Shown: positions 53,908 to 64,000, counted from the first letter of the stretch. The stretch: DNA of 64,000 nucleotides from Chrysoperla carnea (GCF_905475395.1 NC_058337.1:64872368-64936367); one strand, 5' to 3'. The notes: generated by a model from the sequence alone, not told the origin. Program-made: numbers and translations.

Positions 53908-54746
53908 CCTTCGATTAGGCCCGTGCGCAGGAATTATGCATGGGAGGGGTTCAAACAAGAAATTCTTTTTTCTAATAACAGTATATTTAATTAGGTCAAA
54001 ATGTGACAGCCAGCCACTGTTTTTCAATGAGTTAATTCTGCGAAGTACAAAAAAAACTTTCCAAAACTCTGTAATCGCATCGATCTCTACACCGCGAAGT
54101 ATATTAAACGAGGACTAAACCGTTTAGCCGATCTTCAGACATTGTCGATGTAAGATATGGTTTGAGATGACGTTTGAAAACGCAGGTAAAAGTGCCAGAA
54201 CGCGAAGCGTTTAGTAGATATTCGGAAAAACATCTTTCTTGCAAATATGAAGTACTTCGAGTGCATTTTTGGTAACCTGCTCGTCAATGTGTTTTCGCCT
54301 AAGTTAAACTTCGTCAACCCAGATATCACGGGAATCATCGTGCAAAATTAGATATTCTAGTTCAAAAAGTCGAACAAGAGTTTTCATCAAAATTTTTCAT
54401 TTTATTGAGAAAAAGAAAGCAAAGTTTGATAAAATATTGCGATGAATCAAAATTCGATCTATAATCTTCAACGGTATAAGTCTGTATATTCGAGCGTTGA
54501 GTCTTTTATGAGGTGAACTTTGGCTTCCGAAAATTTTCCTGAACTGTTCTCCAACATTTGCTCTTCTTTCAAGCAAAATATGTTTCGCAGAATCAGCTAG
54601 TTCGATAGCCTCGCCAAGATGAAGGTTTTCCAGTACTCGACTCAAAGAAAAAGTCAAATAAGGTACCGAGCTTCAAATATGTATTGGTATCTGGGAGGGG
54701 CTTTGACCCCCAAAGCCCCTCCCTTGCACACGGTCCTGCCTTCGAT
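53908..54746. mobile_element. Non-autonomous hAT element (53916-54738) with perfect 8-bp target-site duplication
   Basis: CCTTCGAT occurs directly before the element (53908-53915) and directly after it (54739-54746). The ends are imperfect inverted repeats: TAGGCCCGTGCGCAGG on the left, and CAGGACCGTGTGCAAGG on the reverse strand at the right. An 8-bp duplication with short TIRs starting (C/T)AGG is the hAT signature. Inside, the minus strand contains a decayed transposase C-terminus reading ALEVLHICKKDVFPNIY, a stop, then TLRVLALLPA (about 54255-54175), which matches the FPN-I-Y...LR.L..LP segment of hAT transposases. At 823 bp it is too short to encode a full transposase. The intact duplication suggests a fairly recent insertion. 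Confidence 0.82.
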
Positions 54747-57700
54747 AACTCGTTTACCAGACATACTTTCCAAAAAGTTGATTATTTCAGAGTTAATTCA
54801 CACAATTATCCGACTCCGAGAAACCAAACTTAGCTTCTTAACTCTAACTTAAAATTGGCAACAATAATTTAAATTAGGAAATTTAGCATATCTATGTTGT
54901 TGGTACCATTGTAATCATAGAAGCAACGGATCTGAATTTATTTTCCAGAAATAAATAATGCTAGTCGACCAGTGCGAAATTCCGTAGTGTGCACCAAATC
55001 GTTTAGTTTGGCAAAACATTCTTTAAAAATTTGGGAGAAATGGCAAATCTAGATCTAAATTCAAATTTAAGAGAAGCGGTACACTTTTGGACCATGGACG
55101 GCATTTTTCATTAGCTGGCACTATAATAAATTAGTACTCAAATTAATGGCACCAATCGATTATTTTCCAATCAATTTTAAATTAGGCTGTTTCGATTAAA
55201 AATATTATATTTTAATCGTATCGAAATTAAATAATTTGTATTCAATAAAATTATTAGTAAATCAATTAGATTTTTAAAACAAGTTTGAAATGATATTTTC
55301 ATATCAAAATATATCAATTTGACATATGTAACGTATAATAGATTAACGCTATGAATCTTTTATATATGTTAAAAACAAGTATAGGTATAATACATTAGTA
55401 TTACAAGATTTGTTAATACCATAAACATCGGTTTTATTAAATTACAAAGATTAATATTTAAAAATTCAAAATACTGATTTCCAAATGACTGTATACGATA
55501 AAATAAAATATGCCAACTAAAATCACATTACTCGTACATTTTTTAGAATTTGATACTAGGTGCGTCATTTTTACCGATACATTCAAAAATCTCCTAACAT
55601 ACACCAGCTATAAAAATCTGGTTAGGACAAAAATATTGTTAAGTGAAGGATATCGATGCCTGGAATTAAAATTGACCTTGGCCTTCGTAATTATTTAACC
55701 ATTGTTGACTCAAGTTTCCAACAGCTAAGAAATAAAAGAACATTTTAAATTTGAAAATTGTTTTCTCATCAAAATATAAACTCTTAAAATTTGAAATATT
55801 TTTTCCAAATTCGAATACTTTCAGAAGAAATGCTACTTAAAAAATTGTCGTAATTCAAATTAATTGAAAGAAAGTATATTATTATTTCGATAAAATTGGG
55901 TCATGATTAATTTTTGAAGGTACCCCTTTGAAAGTATTCGAATTATTCCCAGAACTCCAGAGCTTCCCAATGTAAGTACTGAGATATCCGCATCTCACAG
56001 GCGTGAGATGCCCACCTCAGCAGATATATAAAAGTAGTCATTTTTAAATGTAAAATTAATCTCATTTACACTTAAATTGTCATTCTAATGGCCTCGTGAC
56101 GGAATAAATTATTAGGTAGAATTGAAAAAAATCTCTTATTAACCTTGATTTATAGTTATATATTTGATTAAAATTTGGTACCATTTGCAAAAGAATAGGC
56201 CCTGATCTGAAGAAAATTAATATGCTTGAATGTAATTATAGCTTTTATAAAACTTGAATTCCATAATTAACATCCCTGATAGGTGATTTACTTATTTCGG
56301 AAAGCCAAAATAGTTCCTCGATATTAGTTTGGTCTCTCAAAAGACATCTACTCCCCAAGTTCAGCGTTAATTCCCTAATCTAAAACAAACAATATTTGAG
56401 ACAATGCAATGCATGGTAAATAAAACCATGCAATGTGATATTTGAGACAATGCATGATAAATAATAATAATTAAAATGAAATACTTAAAAAAAACAATTA
56501 TACTGTTTCCGGCCTATGTTATAAATAAATCTTCATCTTAAATCAAATTTTAATAAGAATTTCATGTAGTTTACCTTAAACACAATACAATAAGGTGTTA
56601 AAATAAGGTCATGCCTATATTATTATAAATGATGTTCATCAATATTCAGTAAATTGATCTAAATAATTATTTTATGTAATCAATATATGATAATAATTTT
56701 CCATAATTACTATAAGTATTTTATGAACACGCCATACCACCTCTATATTTAAAATAAAATAGTAATTTGAAAGCTGGAAATATTCGATTAGCTAGGTACT
56801 ATTAGATTGAAAAATTTAAATTCAATTTAATTCAAATTTGAATTCAATTTTACAACAACCCACTCTCAATTTCATAGTTACCCGACATTATAAAAACCAG
56901 ATACGATGAATTAAAACCAGTTTTAATTCAGCCCAAAACCATCAAGACTTTGCAATTTTGCATAGGTACGAAACTAATCATCATAAAATTCTGCACAAAT
57001 TAGGTTAATTTTTAAGAAAGTTCAAGTAGAACATAAGGGATTGTTATTCCTTATAGTTTTATCATATCCAGCCGTCACTAGAATCTGTTGAAATTGAATG
57101 TGGTTAGAAAATATTTCGCTCATAAACATCTCGAATTTTTAAATCGAGCCTTAATGCAACTTGAACAGCCGGATTAAAATAAATCATCTTTATTCACACA
57201 AAAAATGTTAAATTCAGAGAGACTGGCGATTTTTTTCGCGAAATTCCAATGCTTTAAAAGATGGGTTTTTTATAATTTTTGGATACAAAATCCGCTGTAT
57301 TCGCCTTAAAAACTCTTTCATATGAGCATTATTTGTACCTAGCAAGTGGGTAGTTTTGAGAGAGATACAGAATTTTATTCGTTGATAACAAATTTTTGGC
57401 ATTTGTGATCTTTTGTAGCCTTCTTTTACTCCTAGGTGTTTCATTTCCAAATATCCGAACCTCAACTTCCGTTTCGCTTTATTGTATTTTGAAAAACAAA
57501 CAGCAATAATCCCGTTGTTACAAACAATAGAGGTTCGAAAAACTAAATAATATACCAAGAGTACTACCTTTTGGTATTGTTCGTATGTTTCCGTTTATTG
57601 GAAGGTAGATAAGTTTGAAAACAGAGGTACAATACCGTACTGTCCCTCATACCATCTGTTTTTAAATTACCTTCAAATTCCGATTCATAATATTCATTTC

Positions 57701-58447
57701 TACGATCACTTTTTGACTCTACGATTTTGCTTCATGAAATTTTTGAAATTTAGTGTGCCCAGCGAAGCGGGTGGGAATCAGCTAGTATATATATAAAGTC
57801 AAGAAAACGCTGTTATTTAAATTGGGAGGATTATAAATTACAATTCAATTTCCAAATGTTATGTAAAATTTTGAAAAAAAATAGCGTGGTTCTAATAATA
57901 AGTGTCCTTCTTTACATTAAATTCTATGTAACAATAAAAATTATTTTGTACCATTTAGTCCATTGTAGTTGATTATGTAATTCTTAGTTTTTTACACTAT
58001 GAATATACTTTTTTCAATACTGATTACGTCCATACTAAATGTTGTGCATAAACAGTTCTCATAATTATAACAAGCAAGCATAGAGGTAAAAAAATGTAAC
58101 AAGTTTTTATTTATAAAAAAAAATGCTGGTGTTATTGAAGATGAGATAAATCTTGTAATTATTAAATAATTACTGGATATTTAATCCGAATGTGTAAGTG
58201 TAAGTCTATCTACAAATGATTAAAATTTACATAAATGGTAACACACACACCTTACCGTGCATCTAACAGTAGATATACATATATATCATAAATATTTATA
58301 TTTTGCATATTGGATGGACGGTTGTTACAATTATTTTCTTCACCTCCCTACTCTAAATAAATTAAAGTACATTACATATGTGGACCAAAATGTGTAATAA
58401 AAAAATTTATTGGTAAATACCTACTTCGATGATCTAAAAATTATGGG
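54747..58447. other. Intergenic region between cuticle genes 1 and 2; no gene supported
   Basis: AT-rich. It holds an unrecognised 114-codon minus-strand frame (57214-57558), a duplicated TATTTGAGACAATGCA motif near 56391 and 56442, and the Helitron-like end at 57757. Confidence 0.5.
57757..57785 (+). mobile_element. Helitron-like element, 3'-end fragment
   Basis: CCCAGCGAAGCGGGTGGGAA followed by TCAGCTAG matches the 3' termini of the family. The body upstream was not recognised. Confidence 0.45.
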
Positions 58448-58483
58448 TATATAAACTGAATATCTTCTTCGGTTTAAATCAGA
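58448..58483 (+). promoter_or_regulatory. Core promoter of cuticle gene 2 (TATA box plus initiator)
   Basis: TATATAAAC starts at 58448, and a TCAGAG initiator has its A at 58481. The spacing is 33 bp, identical to gene 1. The predicted 5' UTR runs to the ATG at 58577. This match independently supports the tiny first exon. Confidence 0.75.
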
Positions 58484-58576
58484 GTGCATCCAATAACTCA
58501 AAATAATAAGAGCTTATTAGCAAGCAACAAATAAATATTTTTTGTGATTTTTAAATTTTTTTTGGATTAATTCAAA

Positions 58577-60595
58577 ATGAAAGTGGTAAGTGAAAATTTG
58601 ATTGTATAATAATTATTGTTGAATGAAAGTAAGAATTGAGTATTAGCTATATTTGGACTTAATGTTCACTTGAGCTGTGTCTATTCTAAAAGCATAACAC
58701 AAAAGTTGTTAATACTTGCTACTTTAAAGTGCTTAATAATATCAAATAAAAAGCAATTTCGTTTAATTTAGTGACTTTTTGACAAACAATAAGAAAAAGC
58801 AATTAACATTTTCTGACCTCTTAGCGCTAAATTTACCGGAAATAAACTTCAAAACTGTTTTCGAGTGCACCGTATCACTTAATAATTTTGATAAACATAA
58901 AAAAATTGTTATTGGCTGGGTTTCCGAATACTCAAGAATCAATGGGAACACAGAGACTGACAAATTAGCCAAAATATATGCATGTAATAAACGACCGAGA
59001 ACTATTTCTTGGAGTACATAACGAAAAAGAAGAGATGGTACACCATCCAACCACTTTGGATAAACTCTAATGCCCAAGACCTTTTAAAGGCTTTGATTAA
59101 TGGCTTTTCATGGGAAAAGACTTCAGAGCATTAGTAACTTGGGAAAGTTGTCTAAGGATCATAACTGATATACTTCCTGGCCTCTGTAAACTTATTAATG
59201 ATATAAATAACATCAATCTTACAGGGATCCTTTTCTTCAAATTTTATGAGGAAAGTAAGGACATCAGGTACTTTAGAAAGCCCATCTCTCAAACGACATG
59301 ATCACTTGATGAAGTGATCTTCATTTAAGTGAAAAAAATAAGTATCTCTTATAAGAGGGCCTTTAAGGCAACGCAAAAGTTAAATAGATAAAACTGGCCG
59401 CAATACAATAGATTTTCTAAAATTTACGCAAATCTAACCTTATTTCGAGCATAAAAATGCATCGAGAACTGAAAGTTGCAAATTACTTATGAGATAATAA
59501 TAACTATGCCATAAAGACCGTGGTGGTCTCAAAACATTCACAGTTTTTTTTATCTTATACTAAAATACCAAAATTTTCACAGTTTTTTTTATCTTATACT
59601 AAGAGACATCAAGTTTAAAAGGACAATAATTAAAGGATATCTCATATCCAAGGGTAGATACTCAAAATTCAATCCAAAAGATATTGGTGATATGAAAGAC
59701 TTATTCAGTTTATGTTGATCAACAAATAGTCTGTATATATAATAATATCAATAGTCTAGGGCCACTAAGTACGAATGAGTTCAAAAAGCAAAACGAACTA
59801 CAAAAACTTAAGAAAAGAAAGAAAATTAAAATGCCAATGGTTTGTGATTTACAGTTCTTCGTGGCCTGCTTAGTCGCTGTTTGTTCAGCTGGACGTTTAC
59901 AAAACAATTATTTACCACCAAGGGGTGCTAGTCAATCTGCCGGTGCATCCGCTGGTATTATTGCACCTGTTTATGGTGCTCCAGGTGCTGGTATTGGTAT
60001 TGGTGCCGGCGCTGGGATTGTTGCTAGTGCTTTTGGTGGTGCTAGATTCGCCCCACAACCAAGAAACCCAAATAATGATATTCCAATCTTATCATACTCA
60101 AATGAAAACAATGGTGATGGAAGCTACAGATACAGCTATGAAACTGCTAATGGAATTAAAGCTGAAGAACAAGGTGCATTGAAAAATGTTGGCTCAGAAG
60201 CTGAAGCTATTGCTGTACAAGGTGGATTCTCTTACACAGACGAACAAGGAAACTTAATCCAACTTACATACACCGCTGATGAAAATGGTTTCCAACCCCA
60301 AGGAGCTCATTTACCAACCCCTCCACCAATCCCAGAAGCCATCTTAAAGTAAGTTTGAAGTTTAGTTTTCACTGAGCAAGTTTTAAGAGAATTTTATTTT
60401 CATAGATCCATTCAACAAAATGCTGCCGCTCAAGCCGCTGCTGCTGCTCGTGGTGGTTATGCATCAGGAGCTTATGATCAAGGAGCATACAACCAAGGTT
60501 CATATAGTCAAGGTTCATACAATCAAGGATCATCAGCATCAAGTTTTCGACCAGCTAAACCATCTTTCTCACCTCAATCGGGATACAATTATTAA
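58577..60595 (+). CDS. Cuticle gene 2: RR-1 (CPR) cuticular protein, endocuticle ABD-4-like, three exons
   Basis: This is a secreted chitin-binding cuticle protein. Exon 1 is 58577-58585 (ATG AAA GTG, then GTAAGT). Intron 1 is 58586-59854. Exon 2 is 59855-60348 and follows GATTTACAG. Intron 2 is only 57 bp (60349-60405). Exon 3 is 60406-60595. The spliced protein is about 230 residues. It has a signal peptide (Met-Lys-Val, then a hydrophobic run to VCSAG), a YLPP motif, an Ala/Gly/Ile-rich linker, and an RR-1 domain at about 91-157 ending [16 protein letters not shown]. Exon 3 has an Ala run and then four short repeats of the type (A/S)Y(D/N/S)QG, ending [10 protein letters not shown]. An in-frame ATG at 59831, 24 nt before the acceptor, would give a 235-residue product if intron 1 were not spliced. 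Two overlapping polyA signals lie at 60731-60743. Exon boundaries match gene 1. Gene 3 is a near copy in inverted orientation. Confidence 0.93.
58779..59301 (+). pseudogene. Non-LTR (LINE) retrotransposon fragment: RNase H domain and C-terminal pol remnant, frameshifted
   Basis: In the 58779-59021 frame the translation includes [15 protein letters not shown] followed by TDKLAK. This aligns with the RNase H signature of I/Jockey/R1-type elements (WVPGHSGIxGNExADxLA). The Gly-His of that motif is replaced by Glu-Tyr and only the Asp-Lys-Leu-Ala end is kept, so the domain is unlikely to be active. A second frame (59110-59301) reads KDFRALVTW and later [15 protein letters not shown], which resembles the pol segment downstream of RNase H (K-D-L/F-R...T-G-H-C-x-L...L-T). 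Frame changes and stops separate the pieces. It lies inside the first intron of cuticle gene 2 in the same orientation. The clade cannot be assigned from this short piece. Confidence 0.6.
59538..59602. repeat. Short tandem duplication in intron 1 of gene 2
   Basis: The 24-base string beginning CACAGTTTTTTTTATC occurs at 59538 and again at 59579, a period of about 41 bp. It lies about 250 bp before the exon 2 acceptor. No function is evident. Confidence 0.7.
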
Positions 60596-60786
60596 CTTTA
60601 AATAGCGAAATGCCATAAAAATGATAGCTTTAAACTTTTTTGTAAAAGCTCTTAGATTGTAAATAAGTCTAAAAAACAATGTAAATATTTTGCACTGATT
60701 GTAAAAATACAATCGAATTTTTATATAAGTAATAAAAAATAAATATGTTTTTCTAAGAAATTATATGTTTAATTGTTCATGTTCCT
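59825..60786 (+). repeat. Left arm of the gene 2 / gene 3 inverted duplication
   Basis: This arm pairs with the reverse complement of 62286-63245. Homology starts at AAATTAAAATG just before the inner ATG, runs through exon 2, intron 2, exon 3 and the 3' UTR, and stops after GTTCCT at 60786. The last part of intron 2 and the 3' UTR differ at only a few bases by eye. Confidence 0.85.
60731..60743 (+). terminator. Polyadenylation signals of cuticle gene 2
   Basis: AATAAA occurs at 60731 and 60738, about 140 bp after the stop. The same pair is present in the inverted copy (gene 3). Confidence 0.65.
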
Positions 60787-62285
60787 CAAATACCTATAAC
60801 AAGCCCAACCCAACATACTTCAATCCAACAGAACCCAACTCAACATAAATCAACGTAATGTACGCATTTCTTTATATGAAAAAAAGATATCTTTTTGTAT
60901 CTAATAAACTAAATTTTTATTATCAATCATGAATATCACAAAAATTATACAAGCAAGGTCTTGAAAAATTTCTTCTTGGTTTCCATTTTACCCAGAAAAG
61001 GTCTATAAGAATTTATTTATAGCCAAATTTTGTCACCAAAAACCGTAATTCTTTTGAACTAAGGGAATGTTGTGTATTTCTAAAACCGGTTTTCCATTAA
61101 ACGGACCAAACAAAATAGAAACTGGTGTCGAAAAAAACAAAACTGCAACTTTTTACAAACTTTGGAAGACTGGCAATGTAATGGCCACTACAGTTTCAGT
61201 TTTGTTTTTGTTTTTCAACAAAAACTCAACGGCCCGTTTAGTTAAAAACCAGCATAAGCAACCAGTAAATGTTGATATTAAAACTTTATGTCTTAGCCAG
61301 TTATGTTGTGGGGCAAGGGGCAATGTAAACATCATAGAAATTAAAAAACATTGATATGTCATGCTGCTTTCAAAAGTTCCTGAAGTCCCTAGAATATTTG
61401 AAATTCTTTGGCTTTTCTAGATGATCAGATGGTGGTAAATAACACTAATTTTCTGTTTTTTTATTATACCCTGCATATATTTAATACATATCAAAGTACA
61501 AGTTCGTAACATTACTTTAATTCCGGATGTCTATCCGTCTGTCTGTTTGTCGCCACAATAACTCAGAAATGAAAAGTGATATCTAGCTGAAATTTTACGT
61601 GCAGGCCAGGACGTTAAAAGTGAGATCGAATTCATCGATTGGACCTCACTTAAATACAAAATAATATAGGTCAATTGGGTTTTGGGTTCGTAAGACCTAT
61701 ATCTAATAAACGTTAGAGATAGAACAAATGTTTAAATGTAAAAAAAATTTTCTTTATAAAAATATAAACAACTTTTCTTTGAAACCTTTTTTTTGTTAAA
61801 ATAACTGTTTATCTGTGATGGCGCAAATTAGAACAAAACTTTCTTGTCCATTTTCTCCAAAACTATTAAAGATAGGCAGTTGAAAATTTGCAGGTAGCTG
61901 TCTGTAAATAATGGCCTTGTGGTTCTTGAAAAACGCAAAAAAATTCCAGAAAATACTTTCCAAAATTTTCGAAATTTTTAACAAGCAAATAATTGGCGAC
62001 CGAAAGGCCGCCAAAATTGTGTTGGCTTTTTAAACTCATATAATTAAAAAAAAAAAAAAAATTCAAACACTAACATTCAAGACTTTCTATACAGAGTATT
62101 TCAACAAATAACTCAGTCAATTGTTTGTTATCACTTGTATTTTTATTATGATAGTTAAGAGCAGGTTATTCTTAAATCGAAAAGATGAGTGGTAGAAATA
62201 CAACGTTAACCAATGATACTATGGATTTTACAGAAAAAGTAATTTAAACGTGAATTTTTCTATCGATTTGGTGATAGGTTAACTA
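60787..62285. other. Spacer between the convergent cuticle genes
   Basis: About 1.5 kb with no supported gene. It holds an unrecognised 95-codon open frame (61067-61354, +), which reads open on the minus strand too (61153-61362), and a copy of dispersed repeat family A (about 61465-62145). Confidence 0.6.
61465..62145 (+). repeat. Dispersed repeat family A, copy in the gene 2 / gene 3 spacer
   Basis: TATACCCTGCATATATTTAA, CAAGTTCGTAAC, CCGTCTGTCTGTTTGTCG, GGTCAATTGGGTTTTGGGTT, AACGTTAGAGATAGAACAAA and, after a gap, AACTCAGTCAATTGTTTG follow the order seen in the other copies. About 260 bp in the middle is unrelated. Confidence 0.6.
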
Positions 62286-62328
62286 AGGAACATGAACAAT
62301 TAAACATATAATTTTTTAGAAAAATATA

Positions 62329-62342
62329 TTTATTTTTTTATT
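62329..62342 (-). terminator. Polyadenylation signals of cuticle gene 3
   Basis: On the minus strand AATAAA reads at 62342-62337 and 62334-62329, at the position equivalent to those of gene 2. Confidence 0.65.
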
Positions 62343-62477
62343 ACTTATATAAAAATTCGATTGTATTTTTACAATCAGTGCAAAATATTTACATTGTTTT
62401 TTAGACTTATTTACAATCTAAGAGCTTTTACAAAAAAGTTAAAAGCTATCATTTTTATGGCATTTCGCTATTTAAAG

Positions 62478-63236
62478 TTAATAATTGTATCCCGATTGAG
62501 GTGAGAAAGATGGTTTAGCTGGTCGAAAACTTGATGCTGATGATCCTTGATTGTATGAACCTTGGCTGTATGAACCTTGGTTGTATGCTCCTTGATCATA
62601 AGCTCCTGATGCATAACCACCACGAGCAGCAGCAGCGGCTTGAGCGGCAGCATTTTGTTGAATGGATCTATGAAAATAAAATTCTCTTAAAACTTGCTCA
62701 GTGAAAACTTAACTTCAAACTTACTTTAAGATGGCTTCTGGGATTGGTGGAGGGGTTGGTAAATGAGCTCCTTGAGGTTGGAAACCATTTTCATCAGCGG
62801 TGTATGTAAGTTGGATTAAGTTTCCTTGTTCGTCTGTGTAAGAGAATCCACCTTGTACAGCAATAGCTTCAGCTTCTGAGCCAACATTTTTCAATGCACC
62901 TTGTTCTTCAGCTTTAATTCCATTAGCAGTTTCATAACTGTATCTGTAGCTTCCATCACCATTGTTTTCATTTGAGTATGATAATATTGGAATATCATTA
63001 TTTGGGTTTCTTGGTTGTGGGGCGAATCTAGCTCCACCAAAACTACTAGCACCTATTCCAGCACCAGCTCGAATACCAGCACCTGGAGTACCATAAGCAG
63101 GTGCAATAATACCAGCGGATGCACCGGCAGATTGAGTAGCACCGCTTGGTGGTAAATAATTGTTTTGTAAACGTCCAGCTGAACAAATAGCGACTAAACA
63201 GGCGACTAAGAACTGTAAATCACAAATCATTGACAT
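62478..63236 (-). CDS. Cuticle gene 3: RR-1 (CPR) cuticular protein, inverted paralogue of gene 2; first exon not found
   Basis: This gene encodes the same kind of secreted chitin-binding protein as gene 2. Exon 2 is 63212-62725 and follows a GATTTACAG acceptor (its G at 63213). The 57-bp intron is 62724-62668. Exon 3 is 62667-62478. From the acceptor the product has a hydrophobic [13 protein letters not shown] signal core, YLPP, a Gly/Ala/Ile linker, an RR-1 domain ending [16 protein letters not shown], and the same (A/S)Y(D/N/S)QG repeats and GYNY end as gene 2. An in-frame ATG at 63236-63234 would give a 233-residue unspliced-start product (listed extent). The expected Met-Lys-Val exon would give about 228 residues, but no ATGAAAGTG followed by GTAAGT is seen up to 64000. 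It may lie beyond the window, or this copy may use the inner ATG. RR-1 residues are identical to gene 2. Differences cluster in the N-terminal linker. Confidence 0.88.
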
Positions 63237-63245
63237 TTTAATTTT

Positions 63246-64000
63246 TAAAATATTATAGATGGCTTTTTTGCAACTTTAGAAAGGGCTCAAAGATTGGCAT
63301 TTACTGAAAGGATCTTTTATATCTCTTATTTTTTTAATGGGATTAAACTTTAATTTTGAGTTTGATTTAGCAACTCGATACGAAAAAAATTTACTGATTT
63401 TTTCGGTCAATCAATGTTTTCTACGCTGGTATCTCGAAGCGGGACTACACGACTATTTAATTCATCAAAAACCTTTTTTCACTTTCATTACTCTCCTATT
63501 TTCTTCATTTTGGTTATACTCAACAATATGCTGTTGCACTAAAAATAGTGCGTAATTAGCTTAAACGAAAATTGAGAAATTCACATGTTTTGTGTATTAC
63601 TCATTGGAGTGTTCAAACTTCACAATTCCTCTTTGGTGGGCAAATGGCACTTTATACTAACTCCTTATTTATACTATCCCGATTTTAACATTAAAAAAAT
63701 GAATTCCATCTATTCATTTTTGTAGGTACTAAAAATAGGAACCAATTATGACCCAAGTGCAGTAGTCATCGTCAGTATTTAAATTACTATATTTCCGCAG
63801 TACAAAAGTCACTATACTTCAAGGCTTTGTATGTTCAATTATTTGATATTCTTAAGTGCTTTAAGTTATCAAATATTAACATCTCCTGTGTTACACATTT
63901 AAAATTTTTGACAAAGTTCAATTGAACATGATACGAGTACAAATACAGGTAATTATCGATTCTCACTTTAATTTAGCAAAAAATATCATACAAACCAATT
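63246..64000. other. 5' side of cuticle gene 3; first exon not found
   Basis: No Met-Lys-Val exon with a GTAAGT donor is seen on the minus strand. A minus-strand TATAAAAG (63321-63314) lies 16 bp from a TCAGT (63307-63303), too close for a normal TATA/initiator pair. A TATAAATA (near 63674) lacks an initiator. A 72-codon plus-strand frame here is unrecognised. Confidence 0.5.

Larger units (their letters stand above)
58586..59854 (+). other. Intron 1 of cuticle gene 2 (1,269 bp)
   Basis: It begins GTAAGT and ends GATTTACAG. It contains a decayed non-LTR retrotransposon fragment (58779-59301), a short tandem repeat (59538-59602), and, near its end, an ATG (59831) that reads in frame through the acceptor into exon 2. 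Confidence 0.8.
62286..63245 (-). repeat. Right arm of the gene 2 / gene 3 inverted duplication
   Basis: This is the reverse-complement partner of 59825-60786. The two arms flank a 1,499-bp spacer (60787-62285), so the genes converge tail to tail. Confidence 0.85.

Noticed and set aside
57214..57558. 114-codon minus-strand frame
   Set aside because: No recognised motif, no promoter or splice context. Left as unexplained rather than called a gene.
63480..63488. Minus-strand ATGAAAGTG as exon 1 of gene 3
   Set aside because: It is followed by AAAAAAGG rather than a GT donor and has no matching TATA/initiator geometry.
1..64000. CRISPR arrays, operons or other prokaryotic systems
   Set aside because: Repeats seen are too few, too long or too irregular. 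Gene structure is eukaryotic throughout.

Overview
This window is AT-rich arthropod nuclear DNA, almost certainly insect. The evidence is three chitin-binding cuticular protein genes of the Rebers-Riddiford CPR family (RR-1 type, endocuticle 'ABD-4'-like), GT-AG introns, AATAAA polyadenylation signals, and a dense background of insect-style transposon debris. The order cannot be fixed from sequence alone. No bacterial, viral or organellar gene was seen.

Layout. Positions 1 to about 46600 contain no gene I can support. They are non-coding DNA carrying degraded mobile elements: an hAT transposase remnant (4096-4488), a pogo/Tigger-like deletion element (16004-16896), a 314-bp tandem array (17579-18650), a Helitron-like family (19471, 28296, 41374, 45559, with an end fragment at 57757), two tRNA-derived SINEs (29626, 35414), two adjacent fold-back elements (33051-33807 and 33836-34012), and two dispersed repeat families called A and B here.

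The cuticle gene cluster fills 46674 to 63236. Gene 1 (46872-51463, +) encodes a glycine-rich protein of about 301 residues. Gene 2 (58577-60595, +) and gene 3 (62478-63236, -) are close paralogues facing each other tail to tail across a 1.5-kb spacer, forming a large imperfect palindrome. Genes 1 and 2 share one architecture: TATA box, a TCAG initiator 33 bp downstream, a 9-nt first coding exon (Met-Lys-Val), a long first intron, an exon with the rest of the signal peptide and the RR-1 domain, a phase-2 intron, and a terminal exon with low-complexity Gly/Ser/Tyr/Gln repeats. The first exon of gene 3 was not found and may lie beyond 64000. The intron of gene 2 holds a decayed non-LTR retrotransposon RNase H fragment. 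A non-autonomous hAT element with a perfect 8-bp target-site duplication sits between genes 1 and 2 (53916-54738).

The genes would act together as secreted structural proteins of chitinous cuticle: the RR-1 domain binds chitin and the repetitive flanks contribute to the matrix. I found no convincing undescribed multi-gene system. The points most worth follow-up are the inverted gene pair with an apparent identity gradient (gene conversion) and a conserved alternative ATG that spans the intron-1 acceptor in both copies.
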